7,268 nt of DNA from Lachnospiraceae bacterium (lineage in GTDB: Bacteria; Bacillota_A; Clostridia; Lachnospirales; Lachnospiraceae), in the NCBI GenBank assembly GCA_017540915.1, contig JAFYAD010000297.1, positions 1-7,268 of the forward strand, written 5' to 3'. The notes beneath the pieces were generated by a model. It was not told where the DNA came from. It did no database searches and saw only the letters and a list, made by a program, of their open reading frames with translations. The position numbers and the translations under genes are program-made. Positions 1 to 5,879 of this stretch are shown here, one piece after another; the first letter of the stretch is position 1, and each line of letters starts with the position of its first letter.

Positions 1-18
1 AGTGTCAGATTTGACACT
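1..18. repeat. Perfect 7-bp inverted repeat upstream of the membrane protein gene
   Basis: AGTGTCA (1-7) and TGACACT (12-18) are exact reverse complements separated by GATT. No T-run follows, so it is not an intrinsic terminator as seen. It lies 15 nt ahead of the ribosome binding site of the membrane protein gene, so an operator or a 5' UTR hairpin is possible. TTGACA at 11-16 resembles a -35 box, but no -10 lies at the right distance. The window edge may cut a longer structure. Confidence 0.5.
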
Positions 19-32
19 ACCATCATTAGAAC

Positions 33-38
33 GGAGGT
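33..38 (+). promoter_or_regulatory. Ribosome binding site of the membrane protein gene
   Basis: GGAGGT ends 7 nt before ATG 46. The in-frame GTG at 37 overlaps this Shine-Dalgarno sequence and cannot use it, so ATG 46 is chosen as the start. Confidence 0.85.
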
Positions 39-45
39 GTTCATT

Positions 46-1302
46 ATGGAAGAAACCACGAAAAAGAAGATCAATATCGGAACAGTATTATTGATGGCAG
101 CAGGTATCATATTTGTGCTGGTGAGCGGCAGCATGTTCGTGTCCAGTACATGGAGGCTCCTGTCTGACACTGCAAAACAGATCTGCATCCTGATCCTGAC
201 GGCGGGATTTTTCACCGGCAGCATGTTACTGAGGGAAAAGACAAAGCTTGCATCGAATGCCCTTTACTATCTGGGTACGGCGGGGATGGGATTTTTCACT
301 TATGCGATACTCGGTTTTTTAACATCCTTCGCAAACATTGAAAATCTGGACGTGACTTGTCTGCGATTATGTGCGGTGGATCTGATGCTGATCATAGCCA
401 TTGGCATTCACCTTTATCTGGAAAAGCTTGTACCGGATATGGTGATGCTGTATTTTATGCTGATCGGCTTCATTCTCACATTCACTACAGGCTTTGACAT
501 GGGTATTAAGCCGTTTGCATTTATGTTCGTGATGCTGACCCTCATCATGGCACTGGCTGATGTCATAATGAGAAATCATGCGGATGATGAGAAGATCAAA
601 AAGCTTTCAACGGCATTGGGAGTTTGTTATGTTTTACAGTCTGTTTATTCCGCAGTCTTTGTAATGGTGATGGGTATCATCACACCATGGCTTTCAAGCG
701 GTCTTATGACCAGAGCGGTACACGGTTCGGCAGATATGTTCTCTACATTGATCGCAGGGCTGTTTTTGGCAGCAATGTTCGTGACAATGTATTTCAGGGA
801 GGAAGGCTTCTTTAAGGTTACCACAACGGCGGCGCTTCTCCTTTTCACACTGAATCTCCAGCTTGACGCAGTGAGAGTATTTGAAGTTGTATTCCCCAGA
901 AGCTCATATCTTCATGCAGAGATCAGAGCCATCATATTCGCAGCATTTACGGTAGTGCTGGGACTTTTGTGGAGAAACAGCGAAAAGATGAGAATGCCGG
1001 TTTCCATAGTACAGTTTGTGATAACGGTATTTATACTGATCGGAATGCTCATTCACAACCTTTCCTACGAGAGAATAGAATGCTTGCTGACATTTGCTAT
1101 TGCGACATTCATAGTGTTCATCATATCAGCGTTCTTCTCCAACAAAAAATACCAGATCGCCTCAGGCATAACTCTGGTACTCACAGTGTTTTACCTTACC
1201 AGAAGCTTCTGGCTGTCGATCTCATGGTGGGTTTACCTGTTTGTGGCAGGCATTATCTGCATAGGGCTTTCGGTAGGGAGAGAGCTCAAAGAAAGAACCT
1301 GA
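46..1302 (+). CDS. Polytopic integral membrane protein, DUF2157-like
   Basis: This 418-residue protein is almost entirely hydrophobic. Roughly 12 to 14 membrane segments can be drawn, near residues 11-33, 43-62, 72-94, 105-125, 130-150, 155-174, 187-212, 231-250, 291-308, 318-336, 344-363 and 391-410. Short charged loops separate them, such as RNHADDEKIKK near 176-186. The N-terminus is charged (MEETTKKK), and there is no signal peptide or recognisable catalytic motif. The first two helices with the intervening VSSTWRLLSDTAKQ, and the end (SWWVYLFVAGI, then a charged ELKERT tail), recall DUF2157-type membrane proteins of clostridia. That is a resemblance by eye, not a tested match, and no function is known to me. 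The start at ATG 46 is set by GGAGGT at 33-38. The next gene is 256 nt away behind its own promoter, so this gene is probably not in the LRR gene's transcription unit. An uncharacterised transporter or a glycan-related membrane protein is the alternative. Confidence 0.85.
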   Translation: MEETTKKKINIGTVLLMAAGIIFVLVSGSMFVSSTWRLLSDTAKQICILILTAGFFTGSMLLREKTKLASNALYYLGTAGMGFFTYAILGFLTSFANIENLDVTCLRLCAVDLMLIIAIGIHLYLEKLVPDMVMLYFMLIGFILTFTTGFDMGIKPFAFMFVMLTLIMALADVIMRNHADDEKIKKLSTALGVCYVLQSVYSAVFVMVMGIITPWLSSGLMTRAVHGSADMFSTLIAGLFLAAMFVTMYFREEGFFKVTTTAALLLFTLNLQLDAVRVFEVVFPRSSYLHAEIRAIIFAAFTVVLGLLWRNSEKMRMPVSIVQFVITVFILIGMLIHNLSYERIECLLTFAIATFIVFIISAFFSNKKYQIASGITLVLTVFYLTRSFWLSISWWVYLFVAGIICIGLSVGRELKERT

Positions 1303-1311
1303 GAAAAAACA

Positions 1312-1329
1312 TGACAACGGCAGTCGTCA
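1312..1329 (+). repeat. Imperfect hairpin just after the membrane protein gene
   Basis: TGACAAC (1312-1318) and GTCGTCA (1323-1329) can pair over 6 of 7 positions around a GGCA loop. It begins 9 nt after the stop codon and abuts the next dyad. There is no U-tract, so it is at most a weak 3'-end structure. Confidence 0.4.
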
Positions 1330-1350
1330 AATGCAAATAAATTTGCATTT
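1329..1350. repeat. Perfect 10-bp palindrome, AT-rich
   Basis: AAATGCAAAT (1329-1338) and ATTTGCATTT (1341-1350) are exact reverse complements around AA. As RNA, the 2-nt gap would force the inner pair open. The right arm ends in TTTTCCTC, so a weak intrinsic terminator for the upstream gene is possible, but the stem has only two G-C pairs per arm. A protein-binding DNA palindrome or part of a dispersed repeat are alternatives. Confidence 0.6.
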
Positions 1351-1405
1351 TCCTCGTAGCGTCGCAAAATAAACGCAAGCGTTTACTTTGCTCGTGCTTT
1401 CGTGG
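1351..1405. repeat. Long dyad overlapping the promoter -35 region
   Basis: GCAAAATAAACGC (1364-1376) and GCGTTTACTTTGC (1379-1391) match as an inverted repeat at 12 of 13 positions, the only mismatch being A1369/C1386, around AA. Looser complementarity continues outwards (CCTCG-AGC on the left, GCT-CGTGG on the right), so the whole dyad spans about 55 bp and ends directly at the -10 hexamer. The inner 16 bp, TAAACGCAAGCGTTTA, is perfect apart from the AA centre and covers the -35 hexamer. It could be an operator for a dimeric repressor or part of a dispersed palindromic element. The binding factor cannot be named. Confidence 0.6.
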
Positions 1406-1411
1406 TATAAT
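1382..1411 (+). promoter_or_regulatory. Sigma-A type promoter for the LRR gene
   Basis: The -10 is a consensus TATAAT at 1406-1411, preceded by TGG at 1403-1405 (an extended -10, TGn). The -35 candidate is TTTACT at 1382-1387, 18 bp upstream, matching TTGACA at 4 of 6 positions. Transcription would start near 1417-1419, about 140 nt ahead of the LRR start codon. The -35 sits in the right arm of the 1364-1391 dyad, and the start point falls inside the 1414-1444 hairpin, so both are candidates for regulation. Confidence 0.7.
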
Positions 1412-1413
1412 AC

Positions 1414-1447
1414 ACGGGATGTTACAGATAGTGTAACATCCCGTTTT
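1414..1447 (+). terminator. Perfect 13-bp stem-loop followed by TTTT
   Basis: ACGGGATGTTACA (1414-1426) and TGTAACATCCCGT (1432-1444) are exact complements around a GATAG loop, followed by a short T-run at 1444-1447 and then GTGTG. This is the strongest hairpin in the window. It may end read-through from the membrane protein gene, or act as a 5'-terminal stem or attenuator on the LRR transcript, since the promoter places +1 inside its left arm. The T-run is short, so termination efficiency is uncertain. Confidence 0.6.
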
Positions 1448-1448
1448 G

Positions 1449-1546
1449 TGTGACAACATGGGTGAAATCGAGTGAGAACCGGCCTGTTCGATTGTGACAA
1501 CATGGGTGAGATCGAGTAGGAACCTGCCTTCTCGATTGTGACAACA
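1449..1546 (+). repeat. 44-bp tandem repeat, two full copies and a 10-bp third
   Basis: Copies occupy 1449-1492 and 1493-1536 and match at 38 of 44 positions. A third start, TGTGACAACA, at 1537-1546 keeps the 44-bp period and then diverges into the ribosome binding site of the LRR gene. Each full copy begins TGTGACAACATGGGTGA and ends in a dyad, ATCGAG to TTCGAT (1467-1492) or ATCGAG to CTCGAT (1511-1536). The second copy folds better, with an extra AGG/CCT stem. The array lies in the 5' UTR if the promoter at 1382-1411 is used. Confidence 0.85.
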
Positions 1547-1551
1547 AGGAG
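1546..1551 (+). promoter_or_regulatory. Ribosome binding site of the LRR gene
   Basis: AAGGAG lies 7 nt before ATG 1559. An in-frame GTG at 1538 lies upstream of this site and would add a non-signal-like stretch (MTTRRDD), so ATG 1559 is preferred. Confidence 0.85.
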
Positions 1552-1558
1552 AGACGAC

Positions 1559-3376
1559 ATGAAGATCAGTAGTAAAATGGTAAGGGTATTAAGTGTAGGA
1601 TTTTTGGTGTTTTGCATGACGACTGCCTTTGGCACAACCGCAGCAAGGGCAGCAGGCGAGGATGATATAAGTTTCACATATAACAGCGCCACACAGACCC
1701 TTACATTCAGCGGAAAGGGCAGGTTTGCCAACAGCTACGACCTGGATGAAAGGATCAGGACAGAGATCTACGACAAGGGAAAGGGAGTCAAAAAGATCAT
1801 TCTGAAGGACGGCTTCGATTCCGTTGGAAGATACGCATTTGATACCTTTTATGATGTGGAGGAGGTGGAGCTTCCGGACAGCGTCAAAAAGATCGGGGAT
1901 GATGCTTTTCAGTATTGCAGTCAGCTTGCGACCATAAGGCTTCCGAAAAACTTAAAGAAAGTGGGAGACTACGCTTTCAGCGGAACTGCCGTCAAGAAGA
2001 TCACATTTCCGGACACGGTTAAGAGAGTGGGCGGCGGAGCCTTTGCCTACTGCCATGAGCTCGAGGAAGTCACATTCCCGGCGGACGTGGTGGAAGCCTA
2101 CACTTTTTCAGGCTGTTCATCCCTTGAGAAGATAAAGTTTACGGGAAAGCTTACTGAGATAGGGGACAGCGCGTTCGTCAATTCCGGGATCAGTGAGTTT
2201 AAGATGCCGGATACCGTTTTGAAGATGGGAGAAAAGGCGTTTGCAAAAAGCGATATTGAGAGCATAAAACTTTCAAAAAAACTGACTGTTATTCCAAAGG
2301 GTGCTTTTGACCACTGTTTGTCATTGGAGCAGGTTTCCATAGGCAAAAAAACAGGGTCCATCGAACCGAAGGCATTTATGATGTGCACGTCGCTGTCCGA
2401 CATTACCTTTGGAAAGAGCCTTGAGTTCATAGGGACAAAGGCCTTCTATAAATGCTCGCTGGGCAGTATCACTCTGCCGGGGAGCATGAAGACACTTGAT
2501 TACGCGGCATTGAAGGATGCGGGCATCACGGATGTCACCATTGAGCCGGGTCTTGAGGAGATCGGTGATTGGGCATTTCAGAAAAACCCTATGACTGGGA
2601 TCAGCATTCCGTATACCGTCACGACGATCCAGATGAATGCTTTTGCAAATTGCAGGGAGCTTACATCCATCAATGTGGATGAGGCAAACCCGAATTATTC
2701 TTCAGCCGGAGGAATGCTGTTAAGCCGTGACGGCACAAGGCTTTATGTATGTCCGGCAGGTTACAGCGGAACTGCTTTTATCCCTGCTACAGTGACCACA
2801 TTAAACGAATACAGCTTTAACAAATGCAGGAAGATAACCGCTTTTGCCATAGGAAGCGCAACCGTTTCCGGAAACAGCGGAGCTTTTCAGGTAAGGGACG
2901 GAGTGCTGACGGACAGCACGGGTCAGATCCTGGTGCATTATCCCGCAGGTCTTACGGGAGATGCGGTGATACCGGCGGGCATTACGAGCATAGCTGACTA
3001 CGCCTTTGAGGATTCGGTGATGTCGGCCGTGAAGATACCGGATACGGTAACATCCATAGGTATAGCTGCTTTTATACACTGTGAGAATCTTAAACAGATC
3101 ATAATACCCGCGAATGTCAAAACACTCTCGGCGGCATGTTTTTGGGGATGTACCGGACTTGAAAAGGTCACTATGGAGTCCGGGGTGGAGAACATCCGCA
3201 GGAGCTGCTTTAACAATTGTAAAAACCTTGCGGTCGTCCGTATTCCCACATCCGTAAAGAGCATTGCAAAGACTGCCTTTTACAATACGAGCTGGGATAT
3301 GACCATCTATGCTTCAAAGCAGTCATTTGCGCTGGCTTTCGCAAAGAAGAACTACTATAAGCACCGGGTTGTGTAG
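1559..3376 (+). CDS. Secreted BspA-like leucine-rich repeat protein (LRR_5)
   Basis: This 605-residue protein starts with a classical signal peptide: a basic MKISSKMVR, a hydrophobic core at about 9-24, and a likely cut after ARA at 29-31. After a short N-terminal region (32-75), about 18 repeats of 22-23 residues run to about 590. Their pattern is V..IG..AF..C..L..I.IP, for example residues 109-131 and 497-519. This is the BspA or Treponema pallidum LRR (LRR_5) type. Several repeats are one residue shorter and lack the C (132-153, 198-219, 220-241). Two related insertions of roughly 40 residues (about 376-411 and 443-474), each with a LL.RDG/LTDSTG turn and a CPAGYSG/YPAGLTG strand, interrupt the array and look like a duplication. 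There is no LPXTG motif or C-terminal anchor, so it is probably released or held non-covalently. LRR_5 proteins usually bind protein or glycan ligands at the surface. The ligand here is unknown. A repeat-rich 5' UTR and its own promoter precede it. Confidence 0.93.
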   Translation: MKISSKMVRVLSVGFLVFCMTTAFGTTAARAAGEDDISFTYNSATQTLTFSGKGRFANSYDLDERIRTEIYDKGKGVKKIILKDGFDSVGRYAFDTFYDVEEVELPDSVKKIGDDAFQYCSQLATIRLPKNLKKVGDYAFSGTAVKKITFPDTVKRVGGGAFAYCHELEEVTFPADVVEAYTFSGCSSLEKIKFTGKLTEIGDSAFVNSGISEFKMPDTVLKMGEKAFAKSDIESIKLSKKLTVIPKGAFDHCLSLEQVSIGKKTGSIEPKAFMMCTSLSDITFGKSLEFIGTKAFYKCSLGSITLPGSMKTLDYAALKDAGITDVTIEPGLEEIGDWAFQKNPMTGISIPYTVTTIQMNAFANCRELTSINVDEANPNYSSAGGMLLSRDGTRLYVCPAGYSGTAFIPATVTTLNEYSFNKCRKITAFAIGSATVSGNSGAFQVRDGVLTDSTGQILVHYPAGLTGDAVIPAGITSIADYAFEDSVMSAVKIPDTVTSIGIAAFIHCENLKQIIIPANVKTLSAACFWGCTGLEKVTMESGVENIRRSCFNNCKNLAVVRIPTSVKSIAKTAFYNTSWDMTIYASKQSFALAFAKKNYYKHRVV

Positions 3377-3445
3377 AAAGCTTAGGCTTATATGCAACCG
3401 GAGCCGTATGCTCAGGGTATATACAGTAACAGCGGATAATGACAC

Positions 3446-3455
3446 GGGGAGGTGA
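3446..3455 (+). promoter_or_regulatory. Ribosome binding site of the kinase-like gene
   Basis: GGGGAGGTGA is a near-perfect Shine-Dalgarno sequence, with GGAGG 7 nt from ATG 3460. An in-frame ATG at 3439 lies upstream of this site and has no site of its own, so ATG 3460 is chosen. The preceding 3377-3445 stretch contains no convincing promoter or terminator, which fits read-through from the LRR gene. Confidence 0.88.
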
Positions 3456-3459
3456 GACT

Positions 3460-5874
3460 ATGCCGCCAAAAGACGGAGAAAAGCTCCAAAAAAGAAAAAA
3501 TAAGTTCAAAACAGTGTTCGATCTTGCATCAAAGAATGCAGAGCTTGACAGCGACATGGCGACCAACTCGCTGAATGTCCTAAACGGTGAAATAGAACGG
3601 TATAAGCATAAACAGCTTCGCAGTCAGGAAGTCGATGATCTTATGAAGAGCTATAAGATCGCGCTTGCCCACATAGCGATGTTTACGGATAACAACAGCA
3701 AAAAAATGTCGCCGGAGTTCAAAGAAAGCCTGGAGAAGGTAACGCGGGCTTTATCAAAGGATCTGAGAGTCCTGCGCAATTATGCTGCAGGACTGGAAAA
3801 GGATTCTCCGGAGACCCCGGCCAGGATATTGACCTTCAATGAGCTGTTGGAAACTTCGCGTTCAAGGCGCATAGAGGTCAACAGCGAGAATGTCGAAAGT
3901 GTGGGAGCAGGGCAGCATGTCAGAGCTGTAATACCGGCAGGGAATGACAAGCTTTATTTTACGGAGTCGGTGAAGATAAATTCACAGGACGAGGAGCAGA
4001 GGAAGCTGTTTGATTCGTACAGGCAGGAATTCGGTGAAGAGGCTGATTTTCTGGACCATAAACAGATGAAGGAGGTTCTGGAATTTATCTATCTGAGCGA
4101 TGCTTACAGGAAGATAAAAAACAGACCGTGCTTTTCTGACAGCAAGACCATTATCACTGCTTATCAGGAGCAAATGCGCAAGGAGATAGCTGATATGAAG
4201 AAGGCCGGTAAAAAACCGGCTTTCAATGAGAACACACCGGATGTGCTGTCCGGTCTGAATACAGTGAGGAAGAGAAAGATCTTTTTGAAGTACCTCTCAG
4301 ATTTTACAAAGATGAGACTGGCGGCAGCCATAAACAGGGTGGATGGTATACATAACGGCTGCTATCAGGATAAGCGCAATTCTGCCATGAGCTTTATAGC
4401 CGAAGAGCTGGGTGTGGGAGATCTGATAGCCCACTCCGAAAATGTGCACATTACCTTCAATGACAAAGGGAAAAAACGTACGGTAAAAGGCACGGCAATG
4501 AATGCTGCCCACGGAGAGGACCTGAACAAGGTGGGGGTAAACAGCAATTATATTAAGATTTCCCTGGCATCCTTAGAGAATCCCGGACTCATCAAAAAGG
4601 TGGCATCACTCCAGATTCTGGATTATATTTGCGGAAATTCGGACCGGCATCTTGGAAACCTCACATACATAACAGATGATAACGGCAATGTGATCGGAAT
4701 ACAGGGCTTTGATAACGACAGCAGCTTCGGAAGTCGTTTTAATCCCACAGGCTCCGCCGGCAAAAAGGTTCCGGTGAAGGATTTCGGTATCATACCCGAG
4801 AGCCTTGCGGAGAGTATCATGAAAATGGATAACGAATCCGTAAAGCTGATGCTGCACGGCTTTGATCTGGATTCAAAGGAGATTAAGGCTGCTATTAACC
4901 GTCTGGATGAGCTGAAAAAAACCATAACACAATCAAGGAAGGTTTATGCTGAAAAAGAGCTTCGCGAAGGAGAGCTCATAAAGGATATACCAAGGGTAGT
5001 AAAGGATGAGGAGCTTGGAAAATACTCCTTTGTCAGGGATCTTGCAAGATTTGAAAAGAAAGGCAACAAAGCCTACGGGAACCTGTTCGGTTCCATGATG
5101 TCATTGTTTGCAAATGGCAACGCCGTAAATGAGGTATATACGACTCAAAAGGCAATAATCAACAACAGCGCAGAAGCCATAGTGAGAGATTTCTGGAGCG
5201 ACGCATCGGATATAGTGAAGAACATGAAGGTTCAGAATCCGAAAAAGGCATTGGGATCAAAGCAATATGACGCTATGCTGGGGGAGGCCGAGCAGCTGGA
5301 GACGATGCTGAAGAACCTGGAGGCACCGTTATTTGCGGAAGCGCGCAACAGGGATACAGGAGAAAAAAGCCTGATATTTGATCCAGAGGTTGTTGCGCTC
5401 AAAGCAAAAGCGACCAGAGTGAAGGAGCTGACGCAGAAATATCTCAATGAACGTGCCATACCCAGAAAAGCCGCACAGAAGAGCAAAAATTCGAGAGCAT
5501 ATAAACGTTTTGCTCTCGCTATGAGAGTTAAAGATATGTCGGAAAGCCTTCTGAAAAAATATGACAATATCGATAAAGCGTATGCACAGCTAAAGGAGCT
5601 GGACGCAAAGGGCGCCGGGTTAAAGAAGGCTGCAAAGAACAGGGACAGAAGGTTCTATGAAAAGCTCTCACTTGACAAGGCGGTTCAAAGTATAATAAAC
5701 GAGGCTCCGGTTGAAGAGGGAATGCTCAGAACGACAATTCCGGATATGTATCCGACTGCTGTTGAAGAGGAAAAAAGGAGAACATCCCCACCGGTACATA
5801 TCGGGGAGAAAAAACGGAAAACGTCCGTTACGGCTCCGAAAAAGGGCGAACCCGGGGGCGGAATAATAAGGTGA
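3460..5874 (+). CDS. Atypical kinase-like protein with GNSDRHLGN catalytic loop, unassigned family
   Basis: This 804-residue soluble protein has no signal peptide or membrane segment. Residues 1-135 are charged and helical. A possible nucleotide-binding N-lobe lies around 146-175 (SVGAGQHVRAVIP, then DKLYFTESVKI). The clearest signal is at 385-425: LQILDYICGNSDRHLGN is followed about 18 residues later by GFDNDSSFG. This matches the catalytic loop and metal-binding motif of PI3/4-kinase, HipA and FAM20-type atypical kinases (GNxDRH, then DN..FG). By analogy D395 would be the catalytic aspartate, N400 a metal ligand and D418 the DFG-equivalent. A canonical N-lobe lysine is not obvious; K172 is a weak candidate. 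Residues 470-745 are long charged helices, probably coiled coil, and 765-804 is a basic, Pro/Gly-rich, likely disordered tail. The substrate (protein, lipid or small molecule) cannot be told. The gene follows the LRR gene by 83 nt and is coupled to the histidine kinase gene downstream. The kinase fold is an inference from motifs; a catalytically dead relative is possible. Confidence 0.85.
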   Translation: MPPKDGEKLQKRKNKFKTVFDLASKNAELDSDMATNSLNVLNGEIERYKHKQLRSQEVDDLMKSYKIALAHIAMFTDNNSKKMSPEFKESLEKVTRALSKDLRVLRNYAAGLEKDSPETPARILTFNELLETSRSRRIEVNSENVESVGAGQHVRAVIPAGNDKLYFTESVKINSQDEEQRKLFDSYRQEFGEEADFLDHKQMKEVLEFIYLSDAYRKIKNRPCFSDSKTIITAYQEQMRKEIADMKKAGKKPAFNENTPDVLSGLNTVRKRKIFLKYLSDFTKMRLAAAINRVDGIHNGCYQDKRNSAMSFIAEELGVGDLIAHSENVHITFNDKGKKRTVKGTAMNAAHGEDLNKVGVNSNYIKISLASLENPGLIKKVASLQILDYICGNSDRHLGNLTYITDDNGNVIGIQGFDNDSSFGSRFNPTGSAGKKVPVKDFGIIPESLAESIMKMDNESVKLMLHGFDLDSKEIKAAINRLDELKKTITQSRKVYAEKELREGELIKDIPRVVKDEELGKYSFVRDLARFEKKGNKAYGNLFGSMMSLFANGNAVNEVYTTQKAIINNSAEAIVRDFWSDASDIVKNMKVQNPKKALGSKQYDAMLGEAEQLETMLKNLEAPLFAEARNRDTGEKSLIFDPEVVALKAKATRVKELTQKYLNERAIPRKAAQKSKNSRAYKRFALAMRVKDMSESLLKKYDNIDKAYAQLKELDAKGAGLKKAAKNRDRRFYEKLSLDKAVQSIINEAPVEEGMLRTTIPDMYPTAVEEEKRRTSPPVHIGEKKRKTSVTAPKKGEPGGGIIR
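5868..5874 (+). promoter_or_regulatory. Ribosome binding site of the histidine kinase, overlapping the upstream stop
   Basis: AAGGTGA contains the TGA stop (5872-5874) of the kinase-like gene and ends 5 nt before ATG 5880. Ribosomes finishing the upstream gene would sit on this site, so translational coupling is likely. Confidence 0.75.
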
Positions 5875-5879
5875 TATAA

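Noticed and set aside
969..1340. Alternative-frame + strand ORF within the end of the membrane protein gene
   Set aside because: It overlaps a clear polytopic membrane protein frame and has neither start signal nor recognisable composition.
1449..1546. CRISPR array
   Set aside because: The repeats are directly contiguous at 44 bp with no unique spacers, only two full copies exist, and no cas genes are present.
1327..1731. Antisense open frame of 134 codons over the intergenic region and LRR gene start
   Set aside because: It reads through the palindromes and tandem repeats, overlaps the signal-peptide-coding region of a well-supported gene, and has no convincing ribosome binding site or recognisable product.
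2098..2430. Antisense open frame inside the LRR gene
   Set aside because: It is the reverse-strand shadow of repetitive LRR codons, with no domain or start signal.
3435..3440. GATAAT as a -10 box for the kinase-like gene
   Set aside because: No -35 lies at 16-18 bp, and the start point would fall at or in the Shine-Dalgarno sequence.
4201..4223. Terminator-like hairpin (GCCGGT and ACCGGC around AAAAA, then TTT)
   Set aside because: It lies inside the kinase-like coding sequence and is explained by KKAGKKPAF codons; only three Ts follow, so functional termination is unlikely.
4623..4925. Antisense open frame opposite the kinase motif
   Set aside because: The Ser/Leu-rich translation is typical of a shadow. 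The + strand frame carries conserved catalytic-like motifs and a strong ribosome binding site.
5813..5829. AACGGA/TCCGTT hairpin near the end of the kinase-like gene
   Set aside because: The 6-bp stem has no T-run and falls in the coding sequence of the basic tail; it is probably chance.
3460..5874. HipA toxin of a HipBA system
   Set aside because: The catalytic loop is similar, but the protein is nearly twice HipA length, has no HipB-like small HTH gene beside it, and has a FAM20-like DN..FG rather than the usual HipA YDL motif.
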